Origin: Microbacterium hydrothermale
Lineage (GTDB): Bacteria > Actinomycetota > Actinomycetes > Actinomycetales > Microbacteriaceae
DNA length: 64,000 nt
Assembly (NCBI RefSeq): GCF_004854025.1
Contig: NZ_STGM01000002.1
Span: 186,001-250,000, forward strand
Reading direction: 5' to 3'
Shown here: positions 26,703 to 34,170 of the stretch, piece by piece
Layout: every line of letters starts with the position of its first letter
Position numbering within the stretch: the first letter of the stretch is position 1
Notes under the pieces: model-generated
What the model was told of the DNA's origin: nothing
The model's input: the letters and a program-made list of their open reading frames with translations, nothing else
The model's database searches: none
Made by a program: the position numbers and the translations under genes

Positions 26703-27586
26703 CCGCCCGCATCGTCCGCACGGTCGCCGACCTGCGCGCAGCCCTCGCCCCCCACCGCACCGACTCGGTCGGGTTCGTCCCCACCATGGGAGCCCTCCAC
26801 GAGGGCCACCTGTCGCTCGTGCGCACCGCGCGCGCCGAGAACGCGGTCGTGGTGCTGTCGATCTTCGTCAACCCCACGCAGTTCGGCGAGGCCGCCGACC
26901 TCGCCGCGTACCCGCGCACCGAGGACGACGACGTCGCCCTCGCCTCGCGCGCCGGCGCCGACCTGGTCTTCGCCCCCTCGGTCGCCGAGATGTACCCGGC
27001 CGGGTTCTCCACCACCGTCTCGGTCGGCGGGGCGATCACCGGCACCCTCGAGGGAGCCGTCCGCGGCCGCTCCCACTTCGACGGCGTGGCCACGGTCGTG
27101 GCCAAGCTCCTCGTCGCGGTCCAGCCCGATCGCGCCTACTTCGGCGCGAAGGACGCGCAGCAGGTGGTGGTCGTGCGCCGCATGGTCGCCGACCTCGGAC
27201 TGCCCGTCGCGATCCATGCGCTGCCGACCTCGCGCGACGCCGACGGCCTGGCCCGCTCGAGCCGCAACACCCGGCTCTCACCGGCCGAGCGCGAGCTCGC
27301 GTCGGTCGTGCCGCGCGCGCTCCGGCGGGCTCAGGATGCCTTCGCCGACGGCATCCGCGATTCCCGGCGCCTGCGCGCCGAGGTCGACGCCGAGCTCACC
27401 GCCGCCGGTCTCGCGGCCGAGTACGTCGAGACCGTCGACGCCGATGCACTCGAGCCGGTCGACCAGGTGACCCGCGCGGCGCTGCTCCTCGTGGCCGTGC
27501 GGGTCGGCCCGGTCCGCCTCATCGACAACGTCACCCTCACCCCCGGCGTCGACGACCGGATCAGCATCGAAGGACCCGCATCGTGA
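26699..27586 (+). CDS. panC: Pantothenate synthetase
   Basis: A 295-residue enzyme joining pantoate and beta-alanine with ATP to make pantothenate. All expected motifs are intact: PTMGALHEGHLSLV (ATP), FVNPTQF (pantoate), RSHFDGVATVVAKL, FGAKDAQQ with the key Lys and Gln, and SSRNTRLS. The start ATG overlaps the DUF2520 stop, and the stop overlaps the panB GTG (GTGA), so the three genes are translationally coupled. This is the canonical-looking copy of two panC-like genes in the window. Confidence 0.92.
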   Translation: MTARIVRTVADLRAALAPHRTDSVGFVPTMGALHEGHLSLVRTARAENAVVVLSIFVNPTQFGEAADLAAYPRTEDDDVALASRAGADLVFAPSVAEMYPAGFSTTVSVGGAITGTLEGAVRGRSHFDGVATVVAKLLVAVQPDRAYFGAKDAQQVVVVRRMVADLGLPVAIHALPTSRDADGLARSSRNTRLSPAERELASVVPRALRRAQDAFADGIRDSRRLRAEVDAELTAAGLAAEYVETVDADALEPVDQVTRAALLLVAVRVGPVRLIDNVTLTPGVDDRISIEGPAS

Positions 27587-28437
27587 CCACTCCCCCGGTA
27601 ACCCTGCGACGCCTGCGCACCCTCGCCGACGAGGGGACGCCGATCGTCATGGTCACGGCGTACGACTTCGTCTCGGGTCGCGTCGCCGAACGCGCCGGGG
27701 TCGACATCGTGCTCGTCGGCGACTCCGGAGCGCAGGTCGTGCTGGGCCACCCCGACACCACCTCGGTGACCGTCGACGAGATGCTCGTTCTGAGCAAAGC
27801 GGTGCGCCGCGCGGTGCGGACGCCGCTGCTGCTGTGCGACCTGCCGTTCGGATCGACCGAGGTCAGCGACGAGCAGGCGGTGGCGACGGCCGTCCGCTTC
27901 GTGCGCGAGGGCGGAGCGGATGCCGTCAAGATCGAGGGAGCGAACCCCGCGCGCCTGTCGCGCCTGCGCGCGATCGTCGAGGCCGGTATCCCCGTCGTCG
28001 GTCACGTCGGACTCACCCCCCAGACCGCCACGGCGCTGGGGGGCCTGCGCGCCCAGGGCCGCACCACCGACGAGGCCGTCCGCGTCGCGCGCGAGGCCCT
28101 CGCCGTGCAGGCGGCGGGAGCCTTCGCCCTCGTCATCGAGGCCGTGCCCGCCGAGGTCGTCGCCGAGATCCGCCGGGCCCTGGACATCCCCGTCATCGGG
28201 ATCGGCGCGGGGGCGGCCGAGGGTCAGGTGCTCGTGATGCACGACCTGCTCGGCATCACCGAGGGCCGCTCCCCCGTCTTCGTCAAGACCTACGCCTCCG
28301 TCGGCGACGCGATGGTCGAGGGCGTCCGCGCCTACGCGCAAGAGGTGCGCGACGGCGTCTTCCCCGGCGCCGAGCACGTGTACCGGGCCGCGCCCGAAGC
28401 GGCCGCGGCGGTGCGGGAGTTCGTGGACGGGCGCTGA
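27583..28437 (+). CDS. panB: 3-methyl-2-oxobutanoate hydroxymethyltransferase (ketopantoate synthase)
   Basis: A 284-residue TIM-barrel enzyme that adds a hydroxymethyl group from methylene-tetrahydrofolate to 2-oxoisovalerate, the first committed step to pantothenate. MVTAYDFVSGRVAE, VGDSGAQVVLGH, VKIEGA, VVGHVGLTPQ and IGIGAGAAEGQVLVMHDLLG are all recognisable, with metal-binding Asp and Glu. Starts at GTG 27583 (AAGGA 8 bases before) inside the panC stop. No panD or panE accompanies it. Confidence 0.92.
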   Translation: MTTPPVTLRRLRTLADEGTPIVMVTAYDFVSGRVAERAGVDIVLVGDSGAQVVLGHPDTTSVTVDEMLVLSKAVRRAVRTPLLLCDLPFGSTEVSDEQAVATAVRFVREGGADAVKIEGANPARLSRLRAIVEAGIPVVGHVGLTPQTATALGGLRAQGRTTDEAVRVAREALAVQAAGAFALVIEAVPAEVVAEIRRALDIPVIGIGAGAAEGQVLVMHDLLGITEGRSPVFVKTYASVGDAMVEGVRAYAQEVRDGVFPGAEHVYRAAPEAAAAVREFVDGR

Positions 28438-28561
28438 CGGGGCGGGGCGGGCGCACGCTTCGGGGAGCGGGGCCGGGTCCCACTGCCCCTCGCGCGCGTC
28501 AGGGCGCGTACAGCTTCCTCCGTCGCAGGCCGCCGACTCCGAGGGAGAAGACGAAGGGCGC

Positions 28562-28906
28562 TCAAATAGTCGCCAGCCGGTGGATCGCCTTCTCGTGTTT
28601 GAGGCAGAGATCGCCCATGACGCGAGACGTCAGGTCGCCGTGCACGAATGCGATGACGCGCGCGTCGTGCATGTAGATCGCTCGGGCCTCCAACGGGCGC
28701 ACGGCGACCCGGTGATCCTTCGCGAGCAGCAGGAACCCAGCCTCGGTTCCGGCCGCGATCCACTCCTCGTCCTTCATCTGCTGCGCGCGAGCGTCGCCGT
28801 ACTCCTCGGCGAGCGTGCGCGCATCCCACCCGGCTTCGCGAAGCCGCGCCACCAGAACGCGACCGCCGACGGGGCGGTCGAGGAGGAAGCGCGGTCCTGG
28901 CGCCAT
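28562..28906 (-). CDS. PIN-like toxin of a VapBC45-type pair (DUF5615-like)
   Basis: A 114-residue protein. FLLDRPVGG, QMKDEEWIAAGT and LLAKDHRV hold the spaced acidic residues expected of a PIN-like RNase fold, the form seen in mycobacterial VapC45. Its ATG overlaps the antitoxin stop by one base (TAATG), the usual coupling in such pairs. It would cleave RNA when not bound by the antitoxin. Base composition is visibly lower in GC than in the flanking genes, which suggests acquisition. Confidence 0.65.
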   Translation of the reverse strand: MAPGPRFLLDRPVGGRVLVARLREAGWDARTLAEEYGDARAQQMKDEEWIAAGTEAGFLLLAKDHRVAVRPLEARAIYMHDARVIAFVHGDLTSRVMGDLCLKHEKAIHRLATI

Positions 28907-29580
28907 TACGCGGCCTGCACGAGCAGTGAGGCCAATTCCTCGTCCTCCAGCCCGAAGTCCTCGGCGACGTCGACCATCGCCTCGCCGGACCGTACCCGGC
29001 TGAGCACGTCTTCCACCCGTACTCCGAGGCGCGCGATCGTCGGCTGGCCCGAGTTGCGCGAAGGATCGACGATCACCTCGGCTCGCTCGTACCCGGGCAG
29101 TCGGAGGAACTCGACGAATCCGTCCCGGTATCGGATCGTCTGCAGATACTGGTCCACCACGTCTCGGAACACGCCTTGATGATTGCGGACGACAACGAGG
29201 TCCTTGTCCCCGTTCGCGATGAGGATCTCGGCTCCGTCGGTCTTCAGTTTCTCGCTGAGCAACGCGTTTTCGATGCCGAGCTCATGCCGAAGGACCTCGA
29301 CAGCAGGACGGATCCGAGCCATCGGTAGTCCCGCGCGACGAAACGCCTCGACGATGTATCCCTCGGCCAGCGCGTTGAACGGGACGGTGTACCCACGCCC
29401 ACCTCTGACCCCGCTGAGCAGAGGAGCACTCCACCCCTTCTCGGTGCCGCTTCGTTGCGTGAAGGCATGGCCGTGCGCCCAACGACCGAAGGACGATGCG
29501 GGGGCGCGGATGATCTGCGCGGCCTCGGTGAGGGTGTAAATCGGTGTCGTGTAGACCGCCTCCGAGATCGCCGTTTGCAT
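28906..29580 (-). CDS. VapB45-like antitoxin with N-terminal HTH and DUF433
   Basis: A 224-residue protein, long for an antitoxin but the normal size for VapB45. Residues about 14-40 (TLTEAAQIIRAPASSFGRW) form a MerR-like HTH for autoregulation. The C-terminal 65 residues are DUF433, with ARLGVRVEDVLSRVRSGEAM and DFGLEDEELASLL. Both genes of the pair sit between panB and the tRNA gene on the opposite strand to panB. Lower GC and rarer codons than neighbours suggest horizontal transfer. No integrase or direct repeats were found around it. Confidence 0.65.
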   Translation of the reverse strand: MQTAISEAVYTTPIYTLTEAAQIIRAPASSFGRWAHGHAFTQRSGTEKGWSAPLLSGVRGGRGYTVPFNALAEGYIVEAFRRAGLPMARIRPAVEVLRHELGIENALLSEKLKTDGAEILIANGDKDLVVVRNHQGVFRDVVDQYLQTIRYRDGFVEFLRLPGYERAEVIVDPSRNSGQPTIARLGVRVEDVLSRVRSGEAMVDVAEDFGLEDEELASLLVQAA

Positions 29581-29863
29581 GCAAACAGACTACGCCCGCC
29601 CCGGTTCCGGCGCACCCGGCACCGTCTCGCGATCACGGCCCCGGGGGCCCGACGGCATCGCCCGCCGCCGAATGCGGAAGCGCGCACCCTCCACCGCAAT
29701 CCCCGGCCGCCGCGCGCCGCAGGTCATCCGCCTCGGAGCCGGTGTGAGCTCGAGCGTGACGGCGACCACGTGCGGCGAATCCTCCGCACGAGCGTCCGTC
29801 CGCGGGGGGGCGTTCCGGCCGAGCAGCTCGGGTTCACTTCTCGAAGCGCGGAGGCCCGAACGC
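29581..29863. other. Non-coding stretch between the toxin-antitoxin pair and the tRNA terminator
   Basis: I see no gene here. It must contain the promoter of the antitoxin/toxin operon near 29.59-29.65 kb, but no clear -35/-10 pair or palindrome stands out. The rest is G/C-rich filler with open frames on both strands that lack start sites and family resemblance. Confidence 0.5.
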
Positions 29864-29896
29864 AGATCAGCCCCGCTCGAAAGCGGGGCTGATCTG
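29864..29896 (-). terminator. Strong terminator hairpin after tRNA-Ser
   Basis: A perfect 14-base stem, AGATCAGCCCCGCT (29864-29877) with AGCGGGGCTGATCT (29883-29896), and a 5-base loop. It begins 8 bases after the 3' end of the minus-strand tRNA gene, so it is the tRNA terminator. It lacks a long T run. Confidence 0.75.
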
Positions 29897-29904
29897 GTGA
29901 AAAT

Positions 29905-29994
29905 GGCGGTGACGGTGGGATTTGAACCCACGGTAGGGGGTTACCCTACACAACTTTTCGAGAGTTGCACCTTCGGCCGCTCGGACACGTCACC
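29905..29994 (-). tRNA. tRNA-Ser, anticodon CGA
   Basis: Read on the minus strand, the acceptor stem GGTGACG (29994-29988) pairs with CGTCACC, followed by discriminator G and an encoded CCA ending at 29905. The anticodon arm is CAACT-CTCGAAA-AGTTG, giving anticodon CGA (reads UCG). A long variable arm (GTAGGGTAACCCCCTAC) marks it as a class II tRNA, and the T arm has GTGGGTTCAAATCCCAC. It is the only tRNA gene I found in the window. Confidence 0.95.
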
Positions 29995-30118
29995 GCCGAC
30001 AAGCTTACGACACAAGACCGGATGCCGCGAATCGGCGCCCTCCGGCGGGTCGCCGCGCCCGCGCCGGCGTGCGGGACGCAGGAGAACAGGCTCTCAGCAG
30101 ATTGCCGCTCCTGCCCGG

Positions 30119-30206
30119 CGTGCGGAACTCCTGAGAAATGGCGCTCCCGACCCCGCATCCTCCCGCGCCGAGGCGTTCGCAGCGAGGAACTCAGGAGTTT
30201 CGTACG
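30119..30206. repeat. Inverted repeat upstream of ldh
   Basis: CGTGCGGAACTCCTGAG (30119-30135) and CTCAGGAGTTTCGTACG (30190-30206) match as inverted repeats with 2 mismatches over 17 bases. A partial direct copy of the left arm (GGCGTGCGGGACGCAGGAG) lies near 30066. The whole 300-base gap before ldh (29998-30300) holds no gene; these palindromes are its main content and could be a dispersed extragenic repeat or a regulatory hairpin for ldh. Confidence 0.5.
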
Positions 30207-30300
30207 TCGCGCGCGCCCCGGACCGAGGCCGCGGCATCCGTTCCTCCACCGTCGAAACACCCCTCTGGAGCCGCCTCGCGAGCGCTGCCAGGATCGAGCC

Positions 30301-31254
30301 ATGAGCGTGATCGAGAACTCGAAACTGACGGTCGTGGGCGCGGGAAGCGTGGGGGCGAGCGTCGCGTACGCGGCTCTCATCCGCGGGTCGGCACGCCACG
30401 TGGCGCTCTACGACATTGCGACCGAGAAGGTCGAGGCCGAGGTGCTCGACCTCGCCCACGGCACGCAGTTCACCGGCTCGAGCGACATCGTGGGCGGCAG
30501 TGACGTCTCGGTGGCCGAGGGCTCGCACGTCGTCGTCATCACCGCGGGGGCCAAGCAGAACCCCGGCCAGACGCGCACCGAACTCGCCGCGACGAATGCG
30601 CGCATCATCCGCGACATGATGCCGAAGCTGCTCGAGGTCGCCCCCAACGCGATCTACGTCATCGTCACCAACCCGTGCGACGTCCTCACCGTGCTCGCGC
30701 AGGAGGCGACCGACCTGCCCACGCGGCGGATCTTCGCGTCGGGCACCGTGCTCGACACCTCTCGCCTGCGCTGGAAGATCGCGCAGCGCGCGGGAGTCGC
30801 CACCTCGAGCGTCCACGCGTGGATCGTGGGCGAGCACGGCGACACCGAGTTCCCCCTGTGGTCGACCGCGACGATCGGATCGGTCCCCATCACGGAGTTC
30901 GAGCTGCCCGACGGCTCGCGCTTCGACCAGGAGCAGTTGGACGCCATCGCCGTCGACGTGCGCGACGCGGCGTACAAGGTGATCAAGGGCAAGGGCGCGA
31001 CGAACTACGCCATCGGTCTCTCCAGCGCCCGGATCGTCGAGGCGATCCTGCGCGACGAGCACGCGATCCTCCCCGTCAGCACCGTGCTCGAAGACTTCCA
31101 CGGGATCAGCGGCATGGCCCTCTCGGTGCCCTCGATCGTGAGCGCGAAGGGCGCCGTTCCGCTGACCGGCACCCCGTTCTCCGACGGAGAGCTGACGCTG
31201 CTCCGCCGCTCCGCCGACGCGCTGACGACCGTCGCCGATTCGCTGCGCGGCTGA
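30301..31254 (+). CDS. ldh: L-lactate dehydrogenase
   Basis: A 317-residue cytosolic enzyme interconverting pyruvate and lactate with NAD(H). VVGAGSVGASVAY is the nucleotide loop, AGAKQNPGQTR contains the substrate Arg and the Gln that separates lactate from malate dehydrogenases, VTNPCDVLT and FASGTVLDTSRLR follow, and IVGEHGDTEF carries the catalytic His. The start is ATG 30301. A long non-coding leader with an inverted repeat precedes it. Confidence 0.93.
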   Translation: MSVIENSKLTVVGAGSVGASVAYAALIRGSARHVALYDIATEKVEAEVLDLAHGTQFTGSSDIVGGSDVSVAEGSHVVVITAGAKQNPGQTRTELAATNARIIRDMMPKLLEVAPNAIYVIVTNPCDVLTVLAQEATDLPTRRIFASGTVLDTSRLRWKIAQRAGVATSSVHAWIVGEHGDTEFPLWSTATIGSVPITEFELPDGSRFDQEQLDAIAVDVRDAAYKVIKGKGATNYAIGLSSARIVEAILRDEHAILPVSTVLEDFHGISGMALSVPSIVSAKGAVPLTGTPFSDGELTLLRRSADALTTVADSLRG

Positions 31255-31276
31255 TCCCCGTCGATAACATCGCCGA

Positions 31277-31876
31277 ATGAGCGAGATCGAGGAGCGTTTC
31301 GCCGAGGCCGTCGCCGCGATCGGCGGGGTGCTCAAGGGTCACGGGTTCCGCAAGAAGAGATACGTCTGGACCCGTGTCGGCGACGGCATCGTGCACGAGA
31401 TCGACGTTCAGCGGAGCCACGGCAACAGTGCCGACGGCGTCCGGTTCTACGTCAACGCCCGGGCGTACGTCGCGGAGTTCGATCGCGCGATCGGGCGCAC
31501 GGTTCCCGGCGACCTGACCGGCGCGAACGCGCAGTTCGAGACGCGTTTCGAGGAGATCAGCGACTGGCCGACCGACCGCGTCGACGTGGAACGGGATGCC
31601 GAGGCCCTGACCACCGCGCTCCCCGCGGCCATCGAGCAGGTCGTGACCCACCTCGACGGGATCACCGACGCGGCGTCGCTGGCGCGCACTCTCCTCGACG
31701 GCGGGTACGTGCTCGATGACGGGCTGTTCGCGTGGTTCTGCGCCACCGGCCGGTCTGAGGAGGCTCGGGCCCAGTTCGACGCCGCGCGCCGCCTCTTCGG
31801 CGCCGAGGACCGCTGGCCGCGCCTCGCCGCGCGCTTCGGGAAGACGGCGCAGACGCACGGCGTCACCCTCCCCTGA
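31277..31876 (+). CDS. DUF4304 protein
   Basis: A 199-residue soluble protein. The N-terminal part matches the DUF4304 pattern: LKGHGFRKKRYVWTRV, then HEIDVQRS and VRFYVNARAYV. Such proteins are uncharacterised and scattered in bacteria, often near phage-defence or polymorphic-toxin immunity genes, but nothing of that kind is next to this one. It starts 22 bases after ldh and may be read through from it. Confidence 0.65.
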   Translation: MSEIEERFAEAVAAIGGVLKGHGFRKKRYVWTRVGDGIVHEIDVQRSHGNSADGVRFYVNARAYVAEFDRAIGRTVPGDLTGANAQFETRFEEISDWPTDRVDVERDAEALTTALPAAIEQVVTHLDGITDAASLARTLLDGGYVLDDGLFAWFCATGRSEEARAQFDAARRLFGAEDRWPRLAARFGKTAQTHGVTLP

Positions 31877-31889
31877 TTCCGGATGCCAC

Positions 31890-31917
31890 GGCCTCGCCGA
31901 CAGCGATGTCGGAGGCC
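31890..31917 (+). terminator. Imperfect terminator hairpin before radA
   Basis: GGCCTCGCCGAC (31890-31901) and GTCGGAGGCC (31908-31917) form a stem with a two-base bulge and a 6-base loop, 13 bases after the DUF4304 stop and 17 bases before radA. It separates the ldh unit from radA. Confidence 0.4.
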
Positions 31918-31934
31918 CCGCGTAGCCTGACTGC

Positions 31935-33302
31935 ATGGCATCCCGTCGTCCTGCAACAGCCCCCGCTCCCTACCGGTGCACCGAGTGCGGATGGACGACG
32001 CTCAAGTGGGTCGGGCGGTGCGGCGAGTGCCAGTCGTGGGGCACCGTGGTCGAGGCCGCCGAGCAGACCGGGATCGTCCGCTCGATCGTCCCCGTGGCCC
32101 CCGGCGCCGCCCGCGCCGCACGGCGCATCACCGAGATCGACACGCAAGACGCCCCGCGTCGCACGAGCGGGGTCGGCGAGTTCGACCGGGTTCTCGGCGG
32201 CGGCATCGTGCCCGGTGCGGCGATCCTGCTGAGCGGCGAACCCGGCGTCGGCAAGTCGACGCTCCTGCTCGAGGTCGCAGCCCAGAGCGCCCGCGCCGGG
32301 CGTCGCGTGCTCTACGCGAGCGGCGAGGAGTCCGCCGCGCAGGTACGACTGCGCGCCGAACGCACGGGCGCCCTGCACGACGAGCTGTTCCTCGCCGCCG
32401 AGACCGATCTCGCCACCATCCTCGGCCACATCGACCAGGTCGAGCCGGGCCTCCTCATCGTCGATTCGGTGCAGACGGTGTCGTCGGCCCACAGCGACGG
32501 AGCCGCCGGTCAGCCCGCCCAGGTGCGCGAGGTGGCATCCGCCCTCATCCGCGTCGCCAAGGAGCGGGGGCTCCCCGTCATCATCGTCGGCCACGTCACC
32601 AAAGACGGATCGATCGCCGGCCCCCGCATCCTCGAGCACCTCGTCGACGTCGTCTGCCACTTCGAGGGCGACCGCCAGACCTCCCTGCGCTTCGTGCGCG
32701 CGCTCAAGAACCGCTTCGGCCCCACCGACGAGGTCGGCTGCTTCGACATGACCGGCACCGGCATCGCCGAGGTCGCCGACCCGAGCGCCCTCTTCCTCGG
32801 TCACGGCGAACCCGAGCCGGGCACGTGCGTCACGATCGCGATGGAGGGGCGGCGCGCCCTGCCCGTCGAGATCCAGGCCCTCGCCGTCCGACAGACGGCA
32901 CCCAACCCGCGCCGCATCGTGAACGGCGTCGATTCCTCGCGCGTCGCGATGGTGCTCGCCGTTCTCGAGAGCCGCATGGGGCTGACGCTCTCCGACCGCG
33001 ACGTCTACGTGTCCACCGTGGGCGGTGTGCGGCTGGTCGAGCCCGCCGCCGACCTCGCGATCGCGATCGCCGTGGCCAACGCCGTGAAGAACCGCAAGGT
33101 GTCGAAGCGGCTCGCGGCAATCGGCGAGCTCACGCTCACCGGCGAGATCCGCAACGTCACGCAGGCCGCGCAGCGCGCCTCCGAGGCGAAGCGGCTGGGG
33201 TATCACACGGTGCTCGACGCCTCATCGCGCAAGCTCGCGCAGGCGCTCAACGAGCTGCAGGTGCGCGGCGTGCCGCGCGACGACAGCGAACCGGGGTTCT
33301 GA
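31935..33302 (+). CDS. radA: DNA repair protein RadA
   Basis: A 455-residue RecA-related branch-migration ATPase for homologous recombination. Residues about 15-35 form the C4 zinc finger (YRCTECGWTT and GRCGEC). GEPGVGKST is Walker A, LLIVDSVQT Walker B, and LKNRFGPTDE the RadA-specific KNRFG motif. The C-terminal third is the Lon-protease-like domain. Length is typical. It stands alone, with an extragenic palindrome region downstream. Confidence 0.93.
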   Translation: MASRRPATAPAPYRCTECGWTTLKWVGRCGECQSWGTVVEAAEQTGIVRSIVPVAPGAARAARRITEIDTQDAPRRTSGVGEFDRVLGGGIVPGAAILLSGEPGVGKSTLLLEVAAQSARAGRRVLYASGEESAAQVRLRAERTGALHDELFLAAETDLATILGHIDQVEPGLLIVDSVQTVSSAHSDGAAGQPAQVREVASALIRVAKERGLPVIIVGHVTKDGSIAGPRILEHLVDVVCHFEGDRQTSLRFVRALKNRFGPTDEVGCFDMTGTGIAEVADPSALFLGHGEPEPGTCVTIAMEGRRALPVEIQALAVRQTAPNPRRIVNGVDSSRVAMVLAVLESRMGLTLSDRDVYVSTVGGVRLVEPAADLAIAIAVANAVKNRKVSKRLAAIGELTLTGEIRNVTQAAQRASEAKRLGYHTVLDASSRKLAQALNELQVRGVPRDDSEPGF

Positions 33303-33328
33303 CCGGCCGGCCGACAGGAGCCGACGGT

Positions 33329-33439
33329 TCAGCGCCCGGGAGGAGCGGACCGGCGACGACGGTGCGGGGAGGTCATGCCCAGCACGGCGGGGATGACAAG
33401 TCCGGCGGCGCACACGGCACCGGCGATCAGGTACTCCAT
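33329..33439 (-). CDS. Possible 36-residue membrane miniprotein
   Basis: A short minus-strand frame: MEYLIAGAVCAAGLVIPAVL starts a single hydrophobic helix, followed by HRRRR and a basic tail. A helix with positive residues right after it is plausible for a small membrane protein, and the frame occupies an otherwise empty gap downstream of radA. No Shine-Dalgarno sequence is evident. It could equally be chance. Confidence 0.3.
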   Translation of the reverse strand: MEYLIAGAVCAAGLVIPAVLGMTSPHRRRRSAPPGR

Positions 33440-33455
33440 GCCGTCGAGTCTTGCA

Positions 33456-33494
33456 CGGGTCCTTCACCCGCGCGACTCGGGTCCTTCACCCGCG
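33456..33494. repeat. Short tandem repeat, 22-base period
   Basis: CGGGTCCTTCACCCGCG occurs at 33456-33472 and again at 33478-33494, with 5 bases between. It lies in the 430-base gap between radA and the SseB-like gene, next to the long inverted repeat at 33551. Confidence 0.6.
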
Positions 33495-33550
33495 CCGCAT
33501 CGTCCCCGGCGCCGTGCCGCCGCACCGCCCCGCCGCGTCACGTTTCCTCC

Positions 33551-33613
33551 GGTCGAGTGTCCACAACACCCGGACGCCCCGACGAATGGTCCGGGTGTTT
33601 CGGACACTCGACC
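33551..33613. repeat. Long inverted repeat, 25-base arms
   Basis: The arms at 33551-33575 and 33589-33613 match at 23 of 25 bases around a 13-base spacer. They begin GGTCGAGTGTCC and end CACTCGACC. The mismatches fall together in the middle, forming a small internal loop. It lies more than 200 bases after radA and more than 100 bases after the nearest minus-strand stop at 33734, too far for a simple terminator. The remaining gap (33614-33733) is featureless. Confidence 0.7.
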
Positions 33614-33733
33614 GCCCGAAGCCCGCGCCACGCGCGGGTCGGCGCCGCGCCCGCGCGACGCACGCCCCCGCGCGACGCATCAGCCCCGGCTCCGCAGCGG
33701 CCCCGCGCGGCGCAGACAGCCCGCCGACGCAGG

Positions 33734-34144
33734 TCAGGCGTCGAGAGCGGCGATCAGGTCGGCCGGTGACGCCTGGATCGGGTGCGGCCCCGCGATGTCG
33801 ATGAACACCGTGGTGATGGCATCCTGATGGGCGCCCAGGAACGAGCGCAGCCACTGCGGAGACTGCAGCGCGACGTGCGGCGGCAGAGTCTCGGGCTTGT
33901 GCGCCGCGTCGCTGAACAGCAGCAGCGCGACCTGCCCGGTGTTCGGATCGCGGTACGTCCAGACCTCCCCGACACTCAGCGGGTTGTCGGCGTCGCCGGG
34001 CGTCATGAGGGGGACGACGGTCGGTCCGTGCCGGAGGGCGAAGGCGATCGCGGCCATGTCCTGGGTCTGCAGGGCGTCGGTCAGCGCGGTGTTCTTGAAG
34101 TCCATGTCGTGCTTCTTCCCTCTGCGCTTCTTGCTCCCGGCCAT
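33734..34144 (-). CDS. SseB-like protein
   Basis: A 136-residue protein. The start has a basic run (MAGSKKRRGKKHDMDF), and the rest resembles the SseB N-terminal fold: LTDALQTQDMAAIAFALR, VVPLMTP, ALLLFSDAAHKPETLP and a C-terminal IDIAGPHPIQASPADLIAAL. The family has a loosely defined role in serine sensitivity or type-VII-related contexts. No partner gene is adjacent. The family call is tentative. Confidence 0.5.
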   Translation of the reverse strand: MAGSKKRRGKKHDMDFKNTALTDALQTQDMAAIAFALRHGPTVVPLMTPGDADNPLSVGEVWTYRDPNTGQVALLLFSDAAHKPETLPPHVALQSPQWLRSFLGAHQDAITTVFIDIAGPHPIQASPADLIAALDA

Positions 34145-34170
34145 CCTCCGAGCCTAATCCGGCGGCGCGG

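Noticed and set aside
29581..29904. Open frames across the gap before the tRNA gene
   Set aside because: They read through the tRNA terminator or the tRNA gene itself, lack ribosome sites and resemble nothing.
28438..30000. Possible prophage or genomic island at tRNA-Ser
   Set aside because: There is no integrase, no duplicated tRNA 3' end, and only the two toxin-antitoxin genes differ in composition.
33375..33827. Plus-strand open frame over the palindromes after radA
   Set aside because: Its sequence is Arg/Pro/Ala-rich shadow, crosses both repeats and runs antisense into the SseB-like gene.
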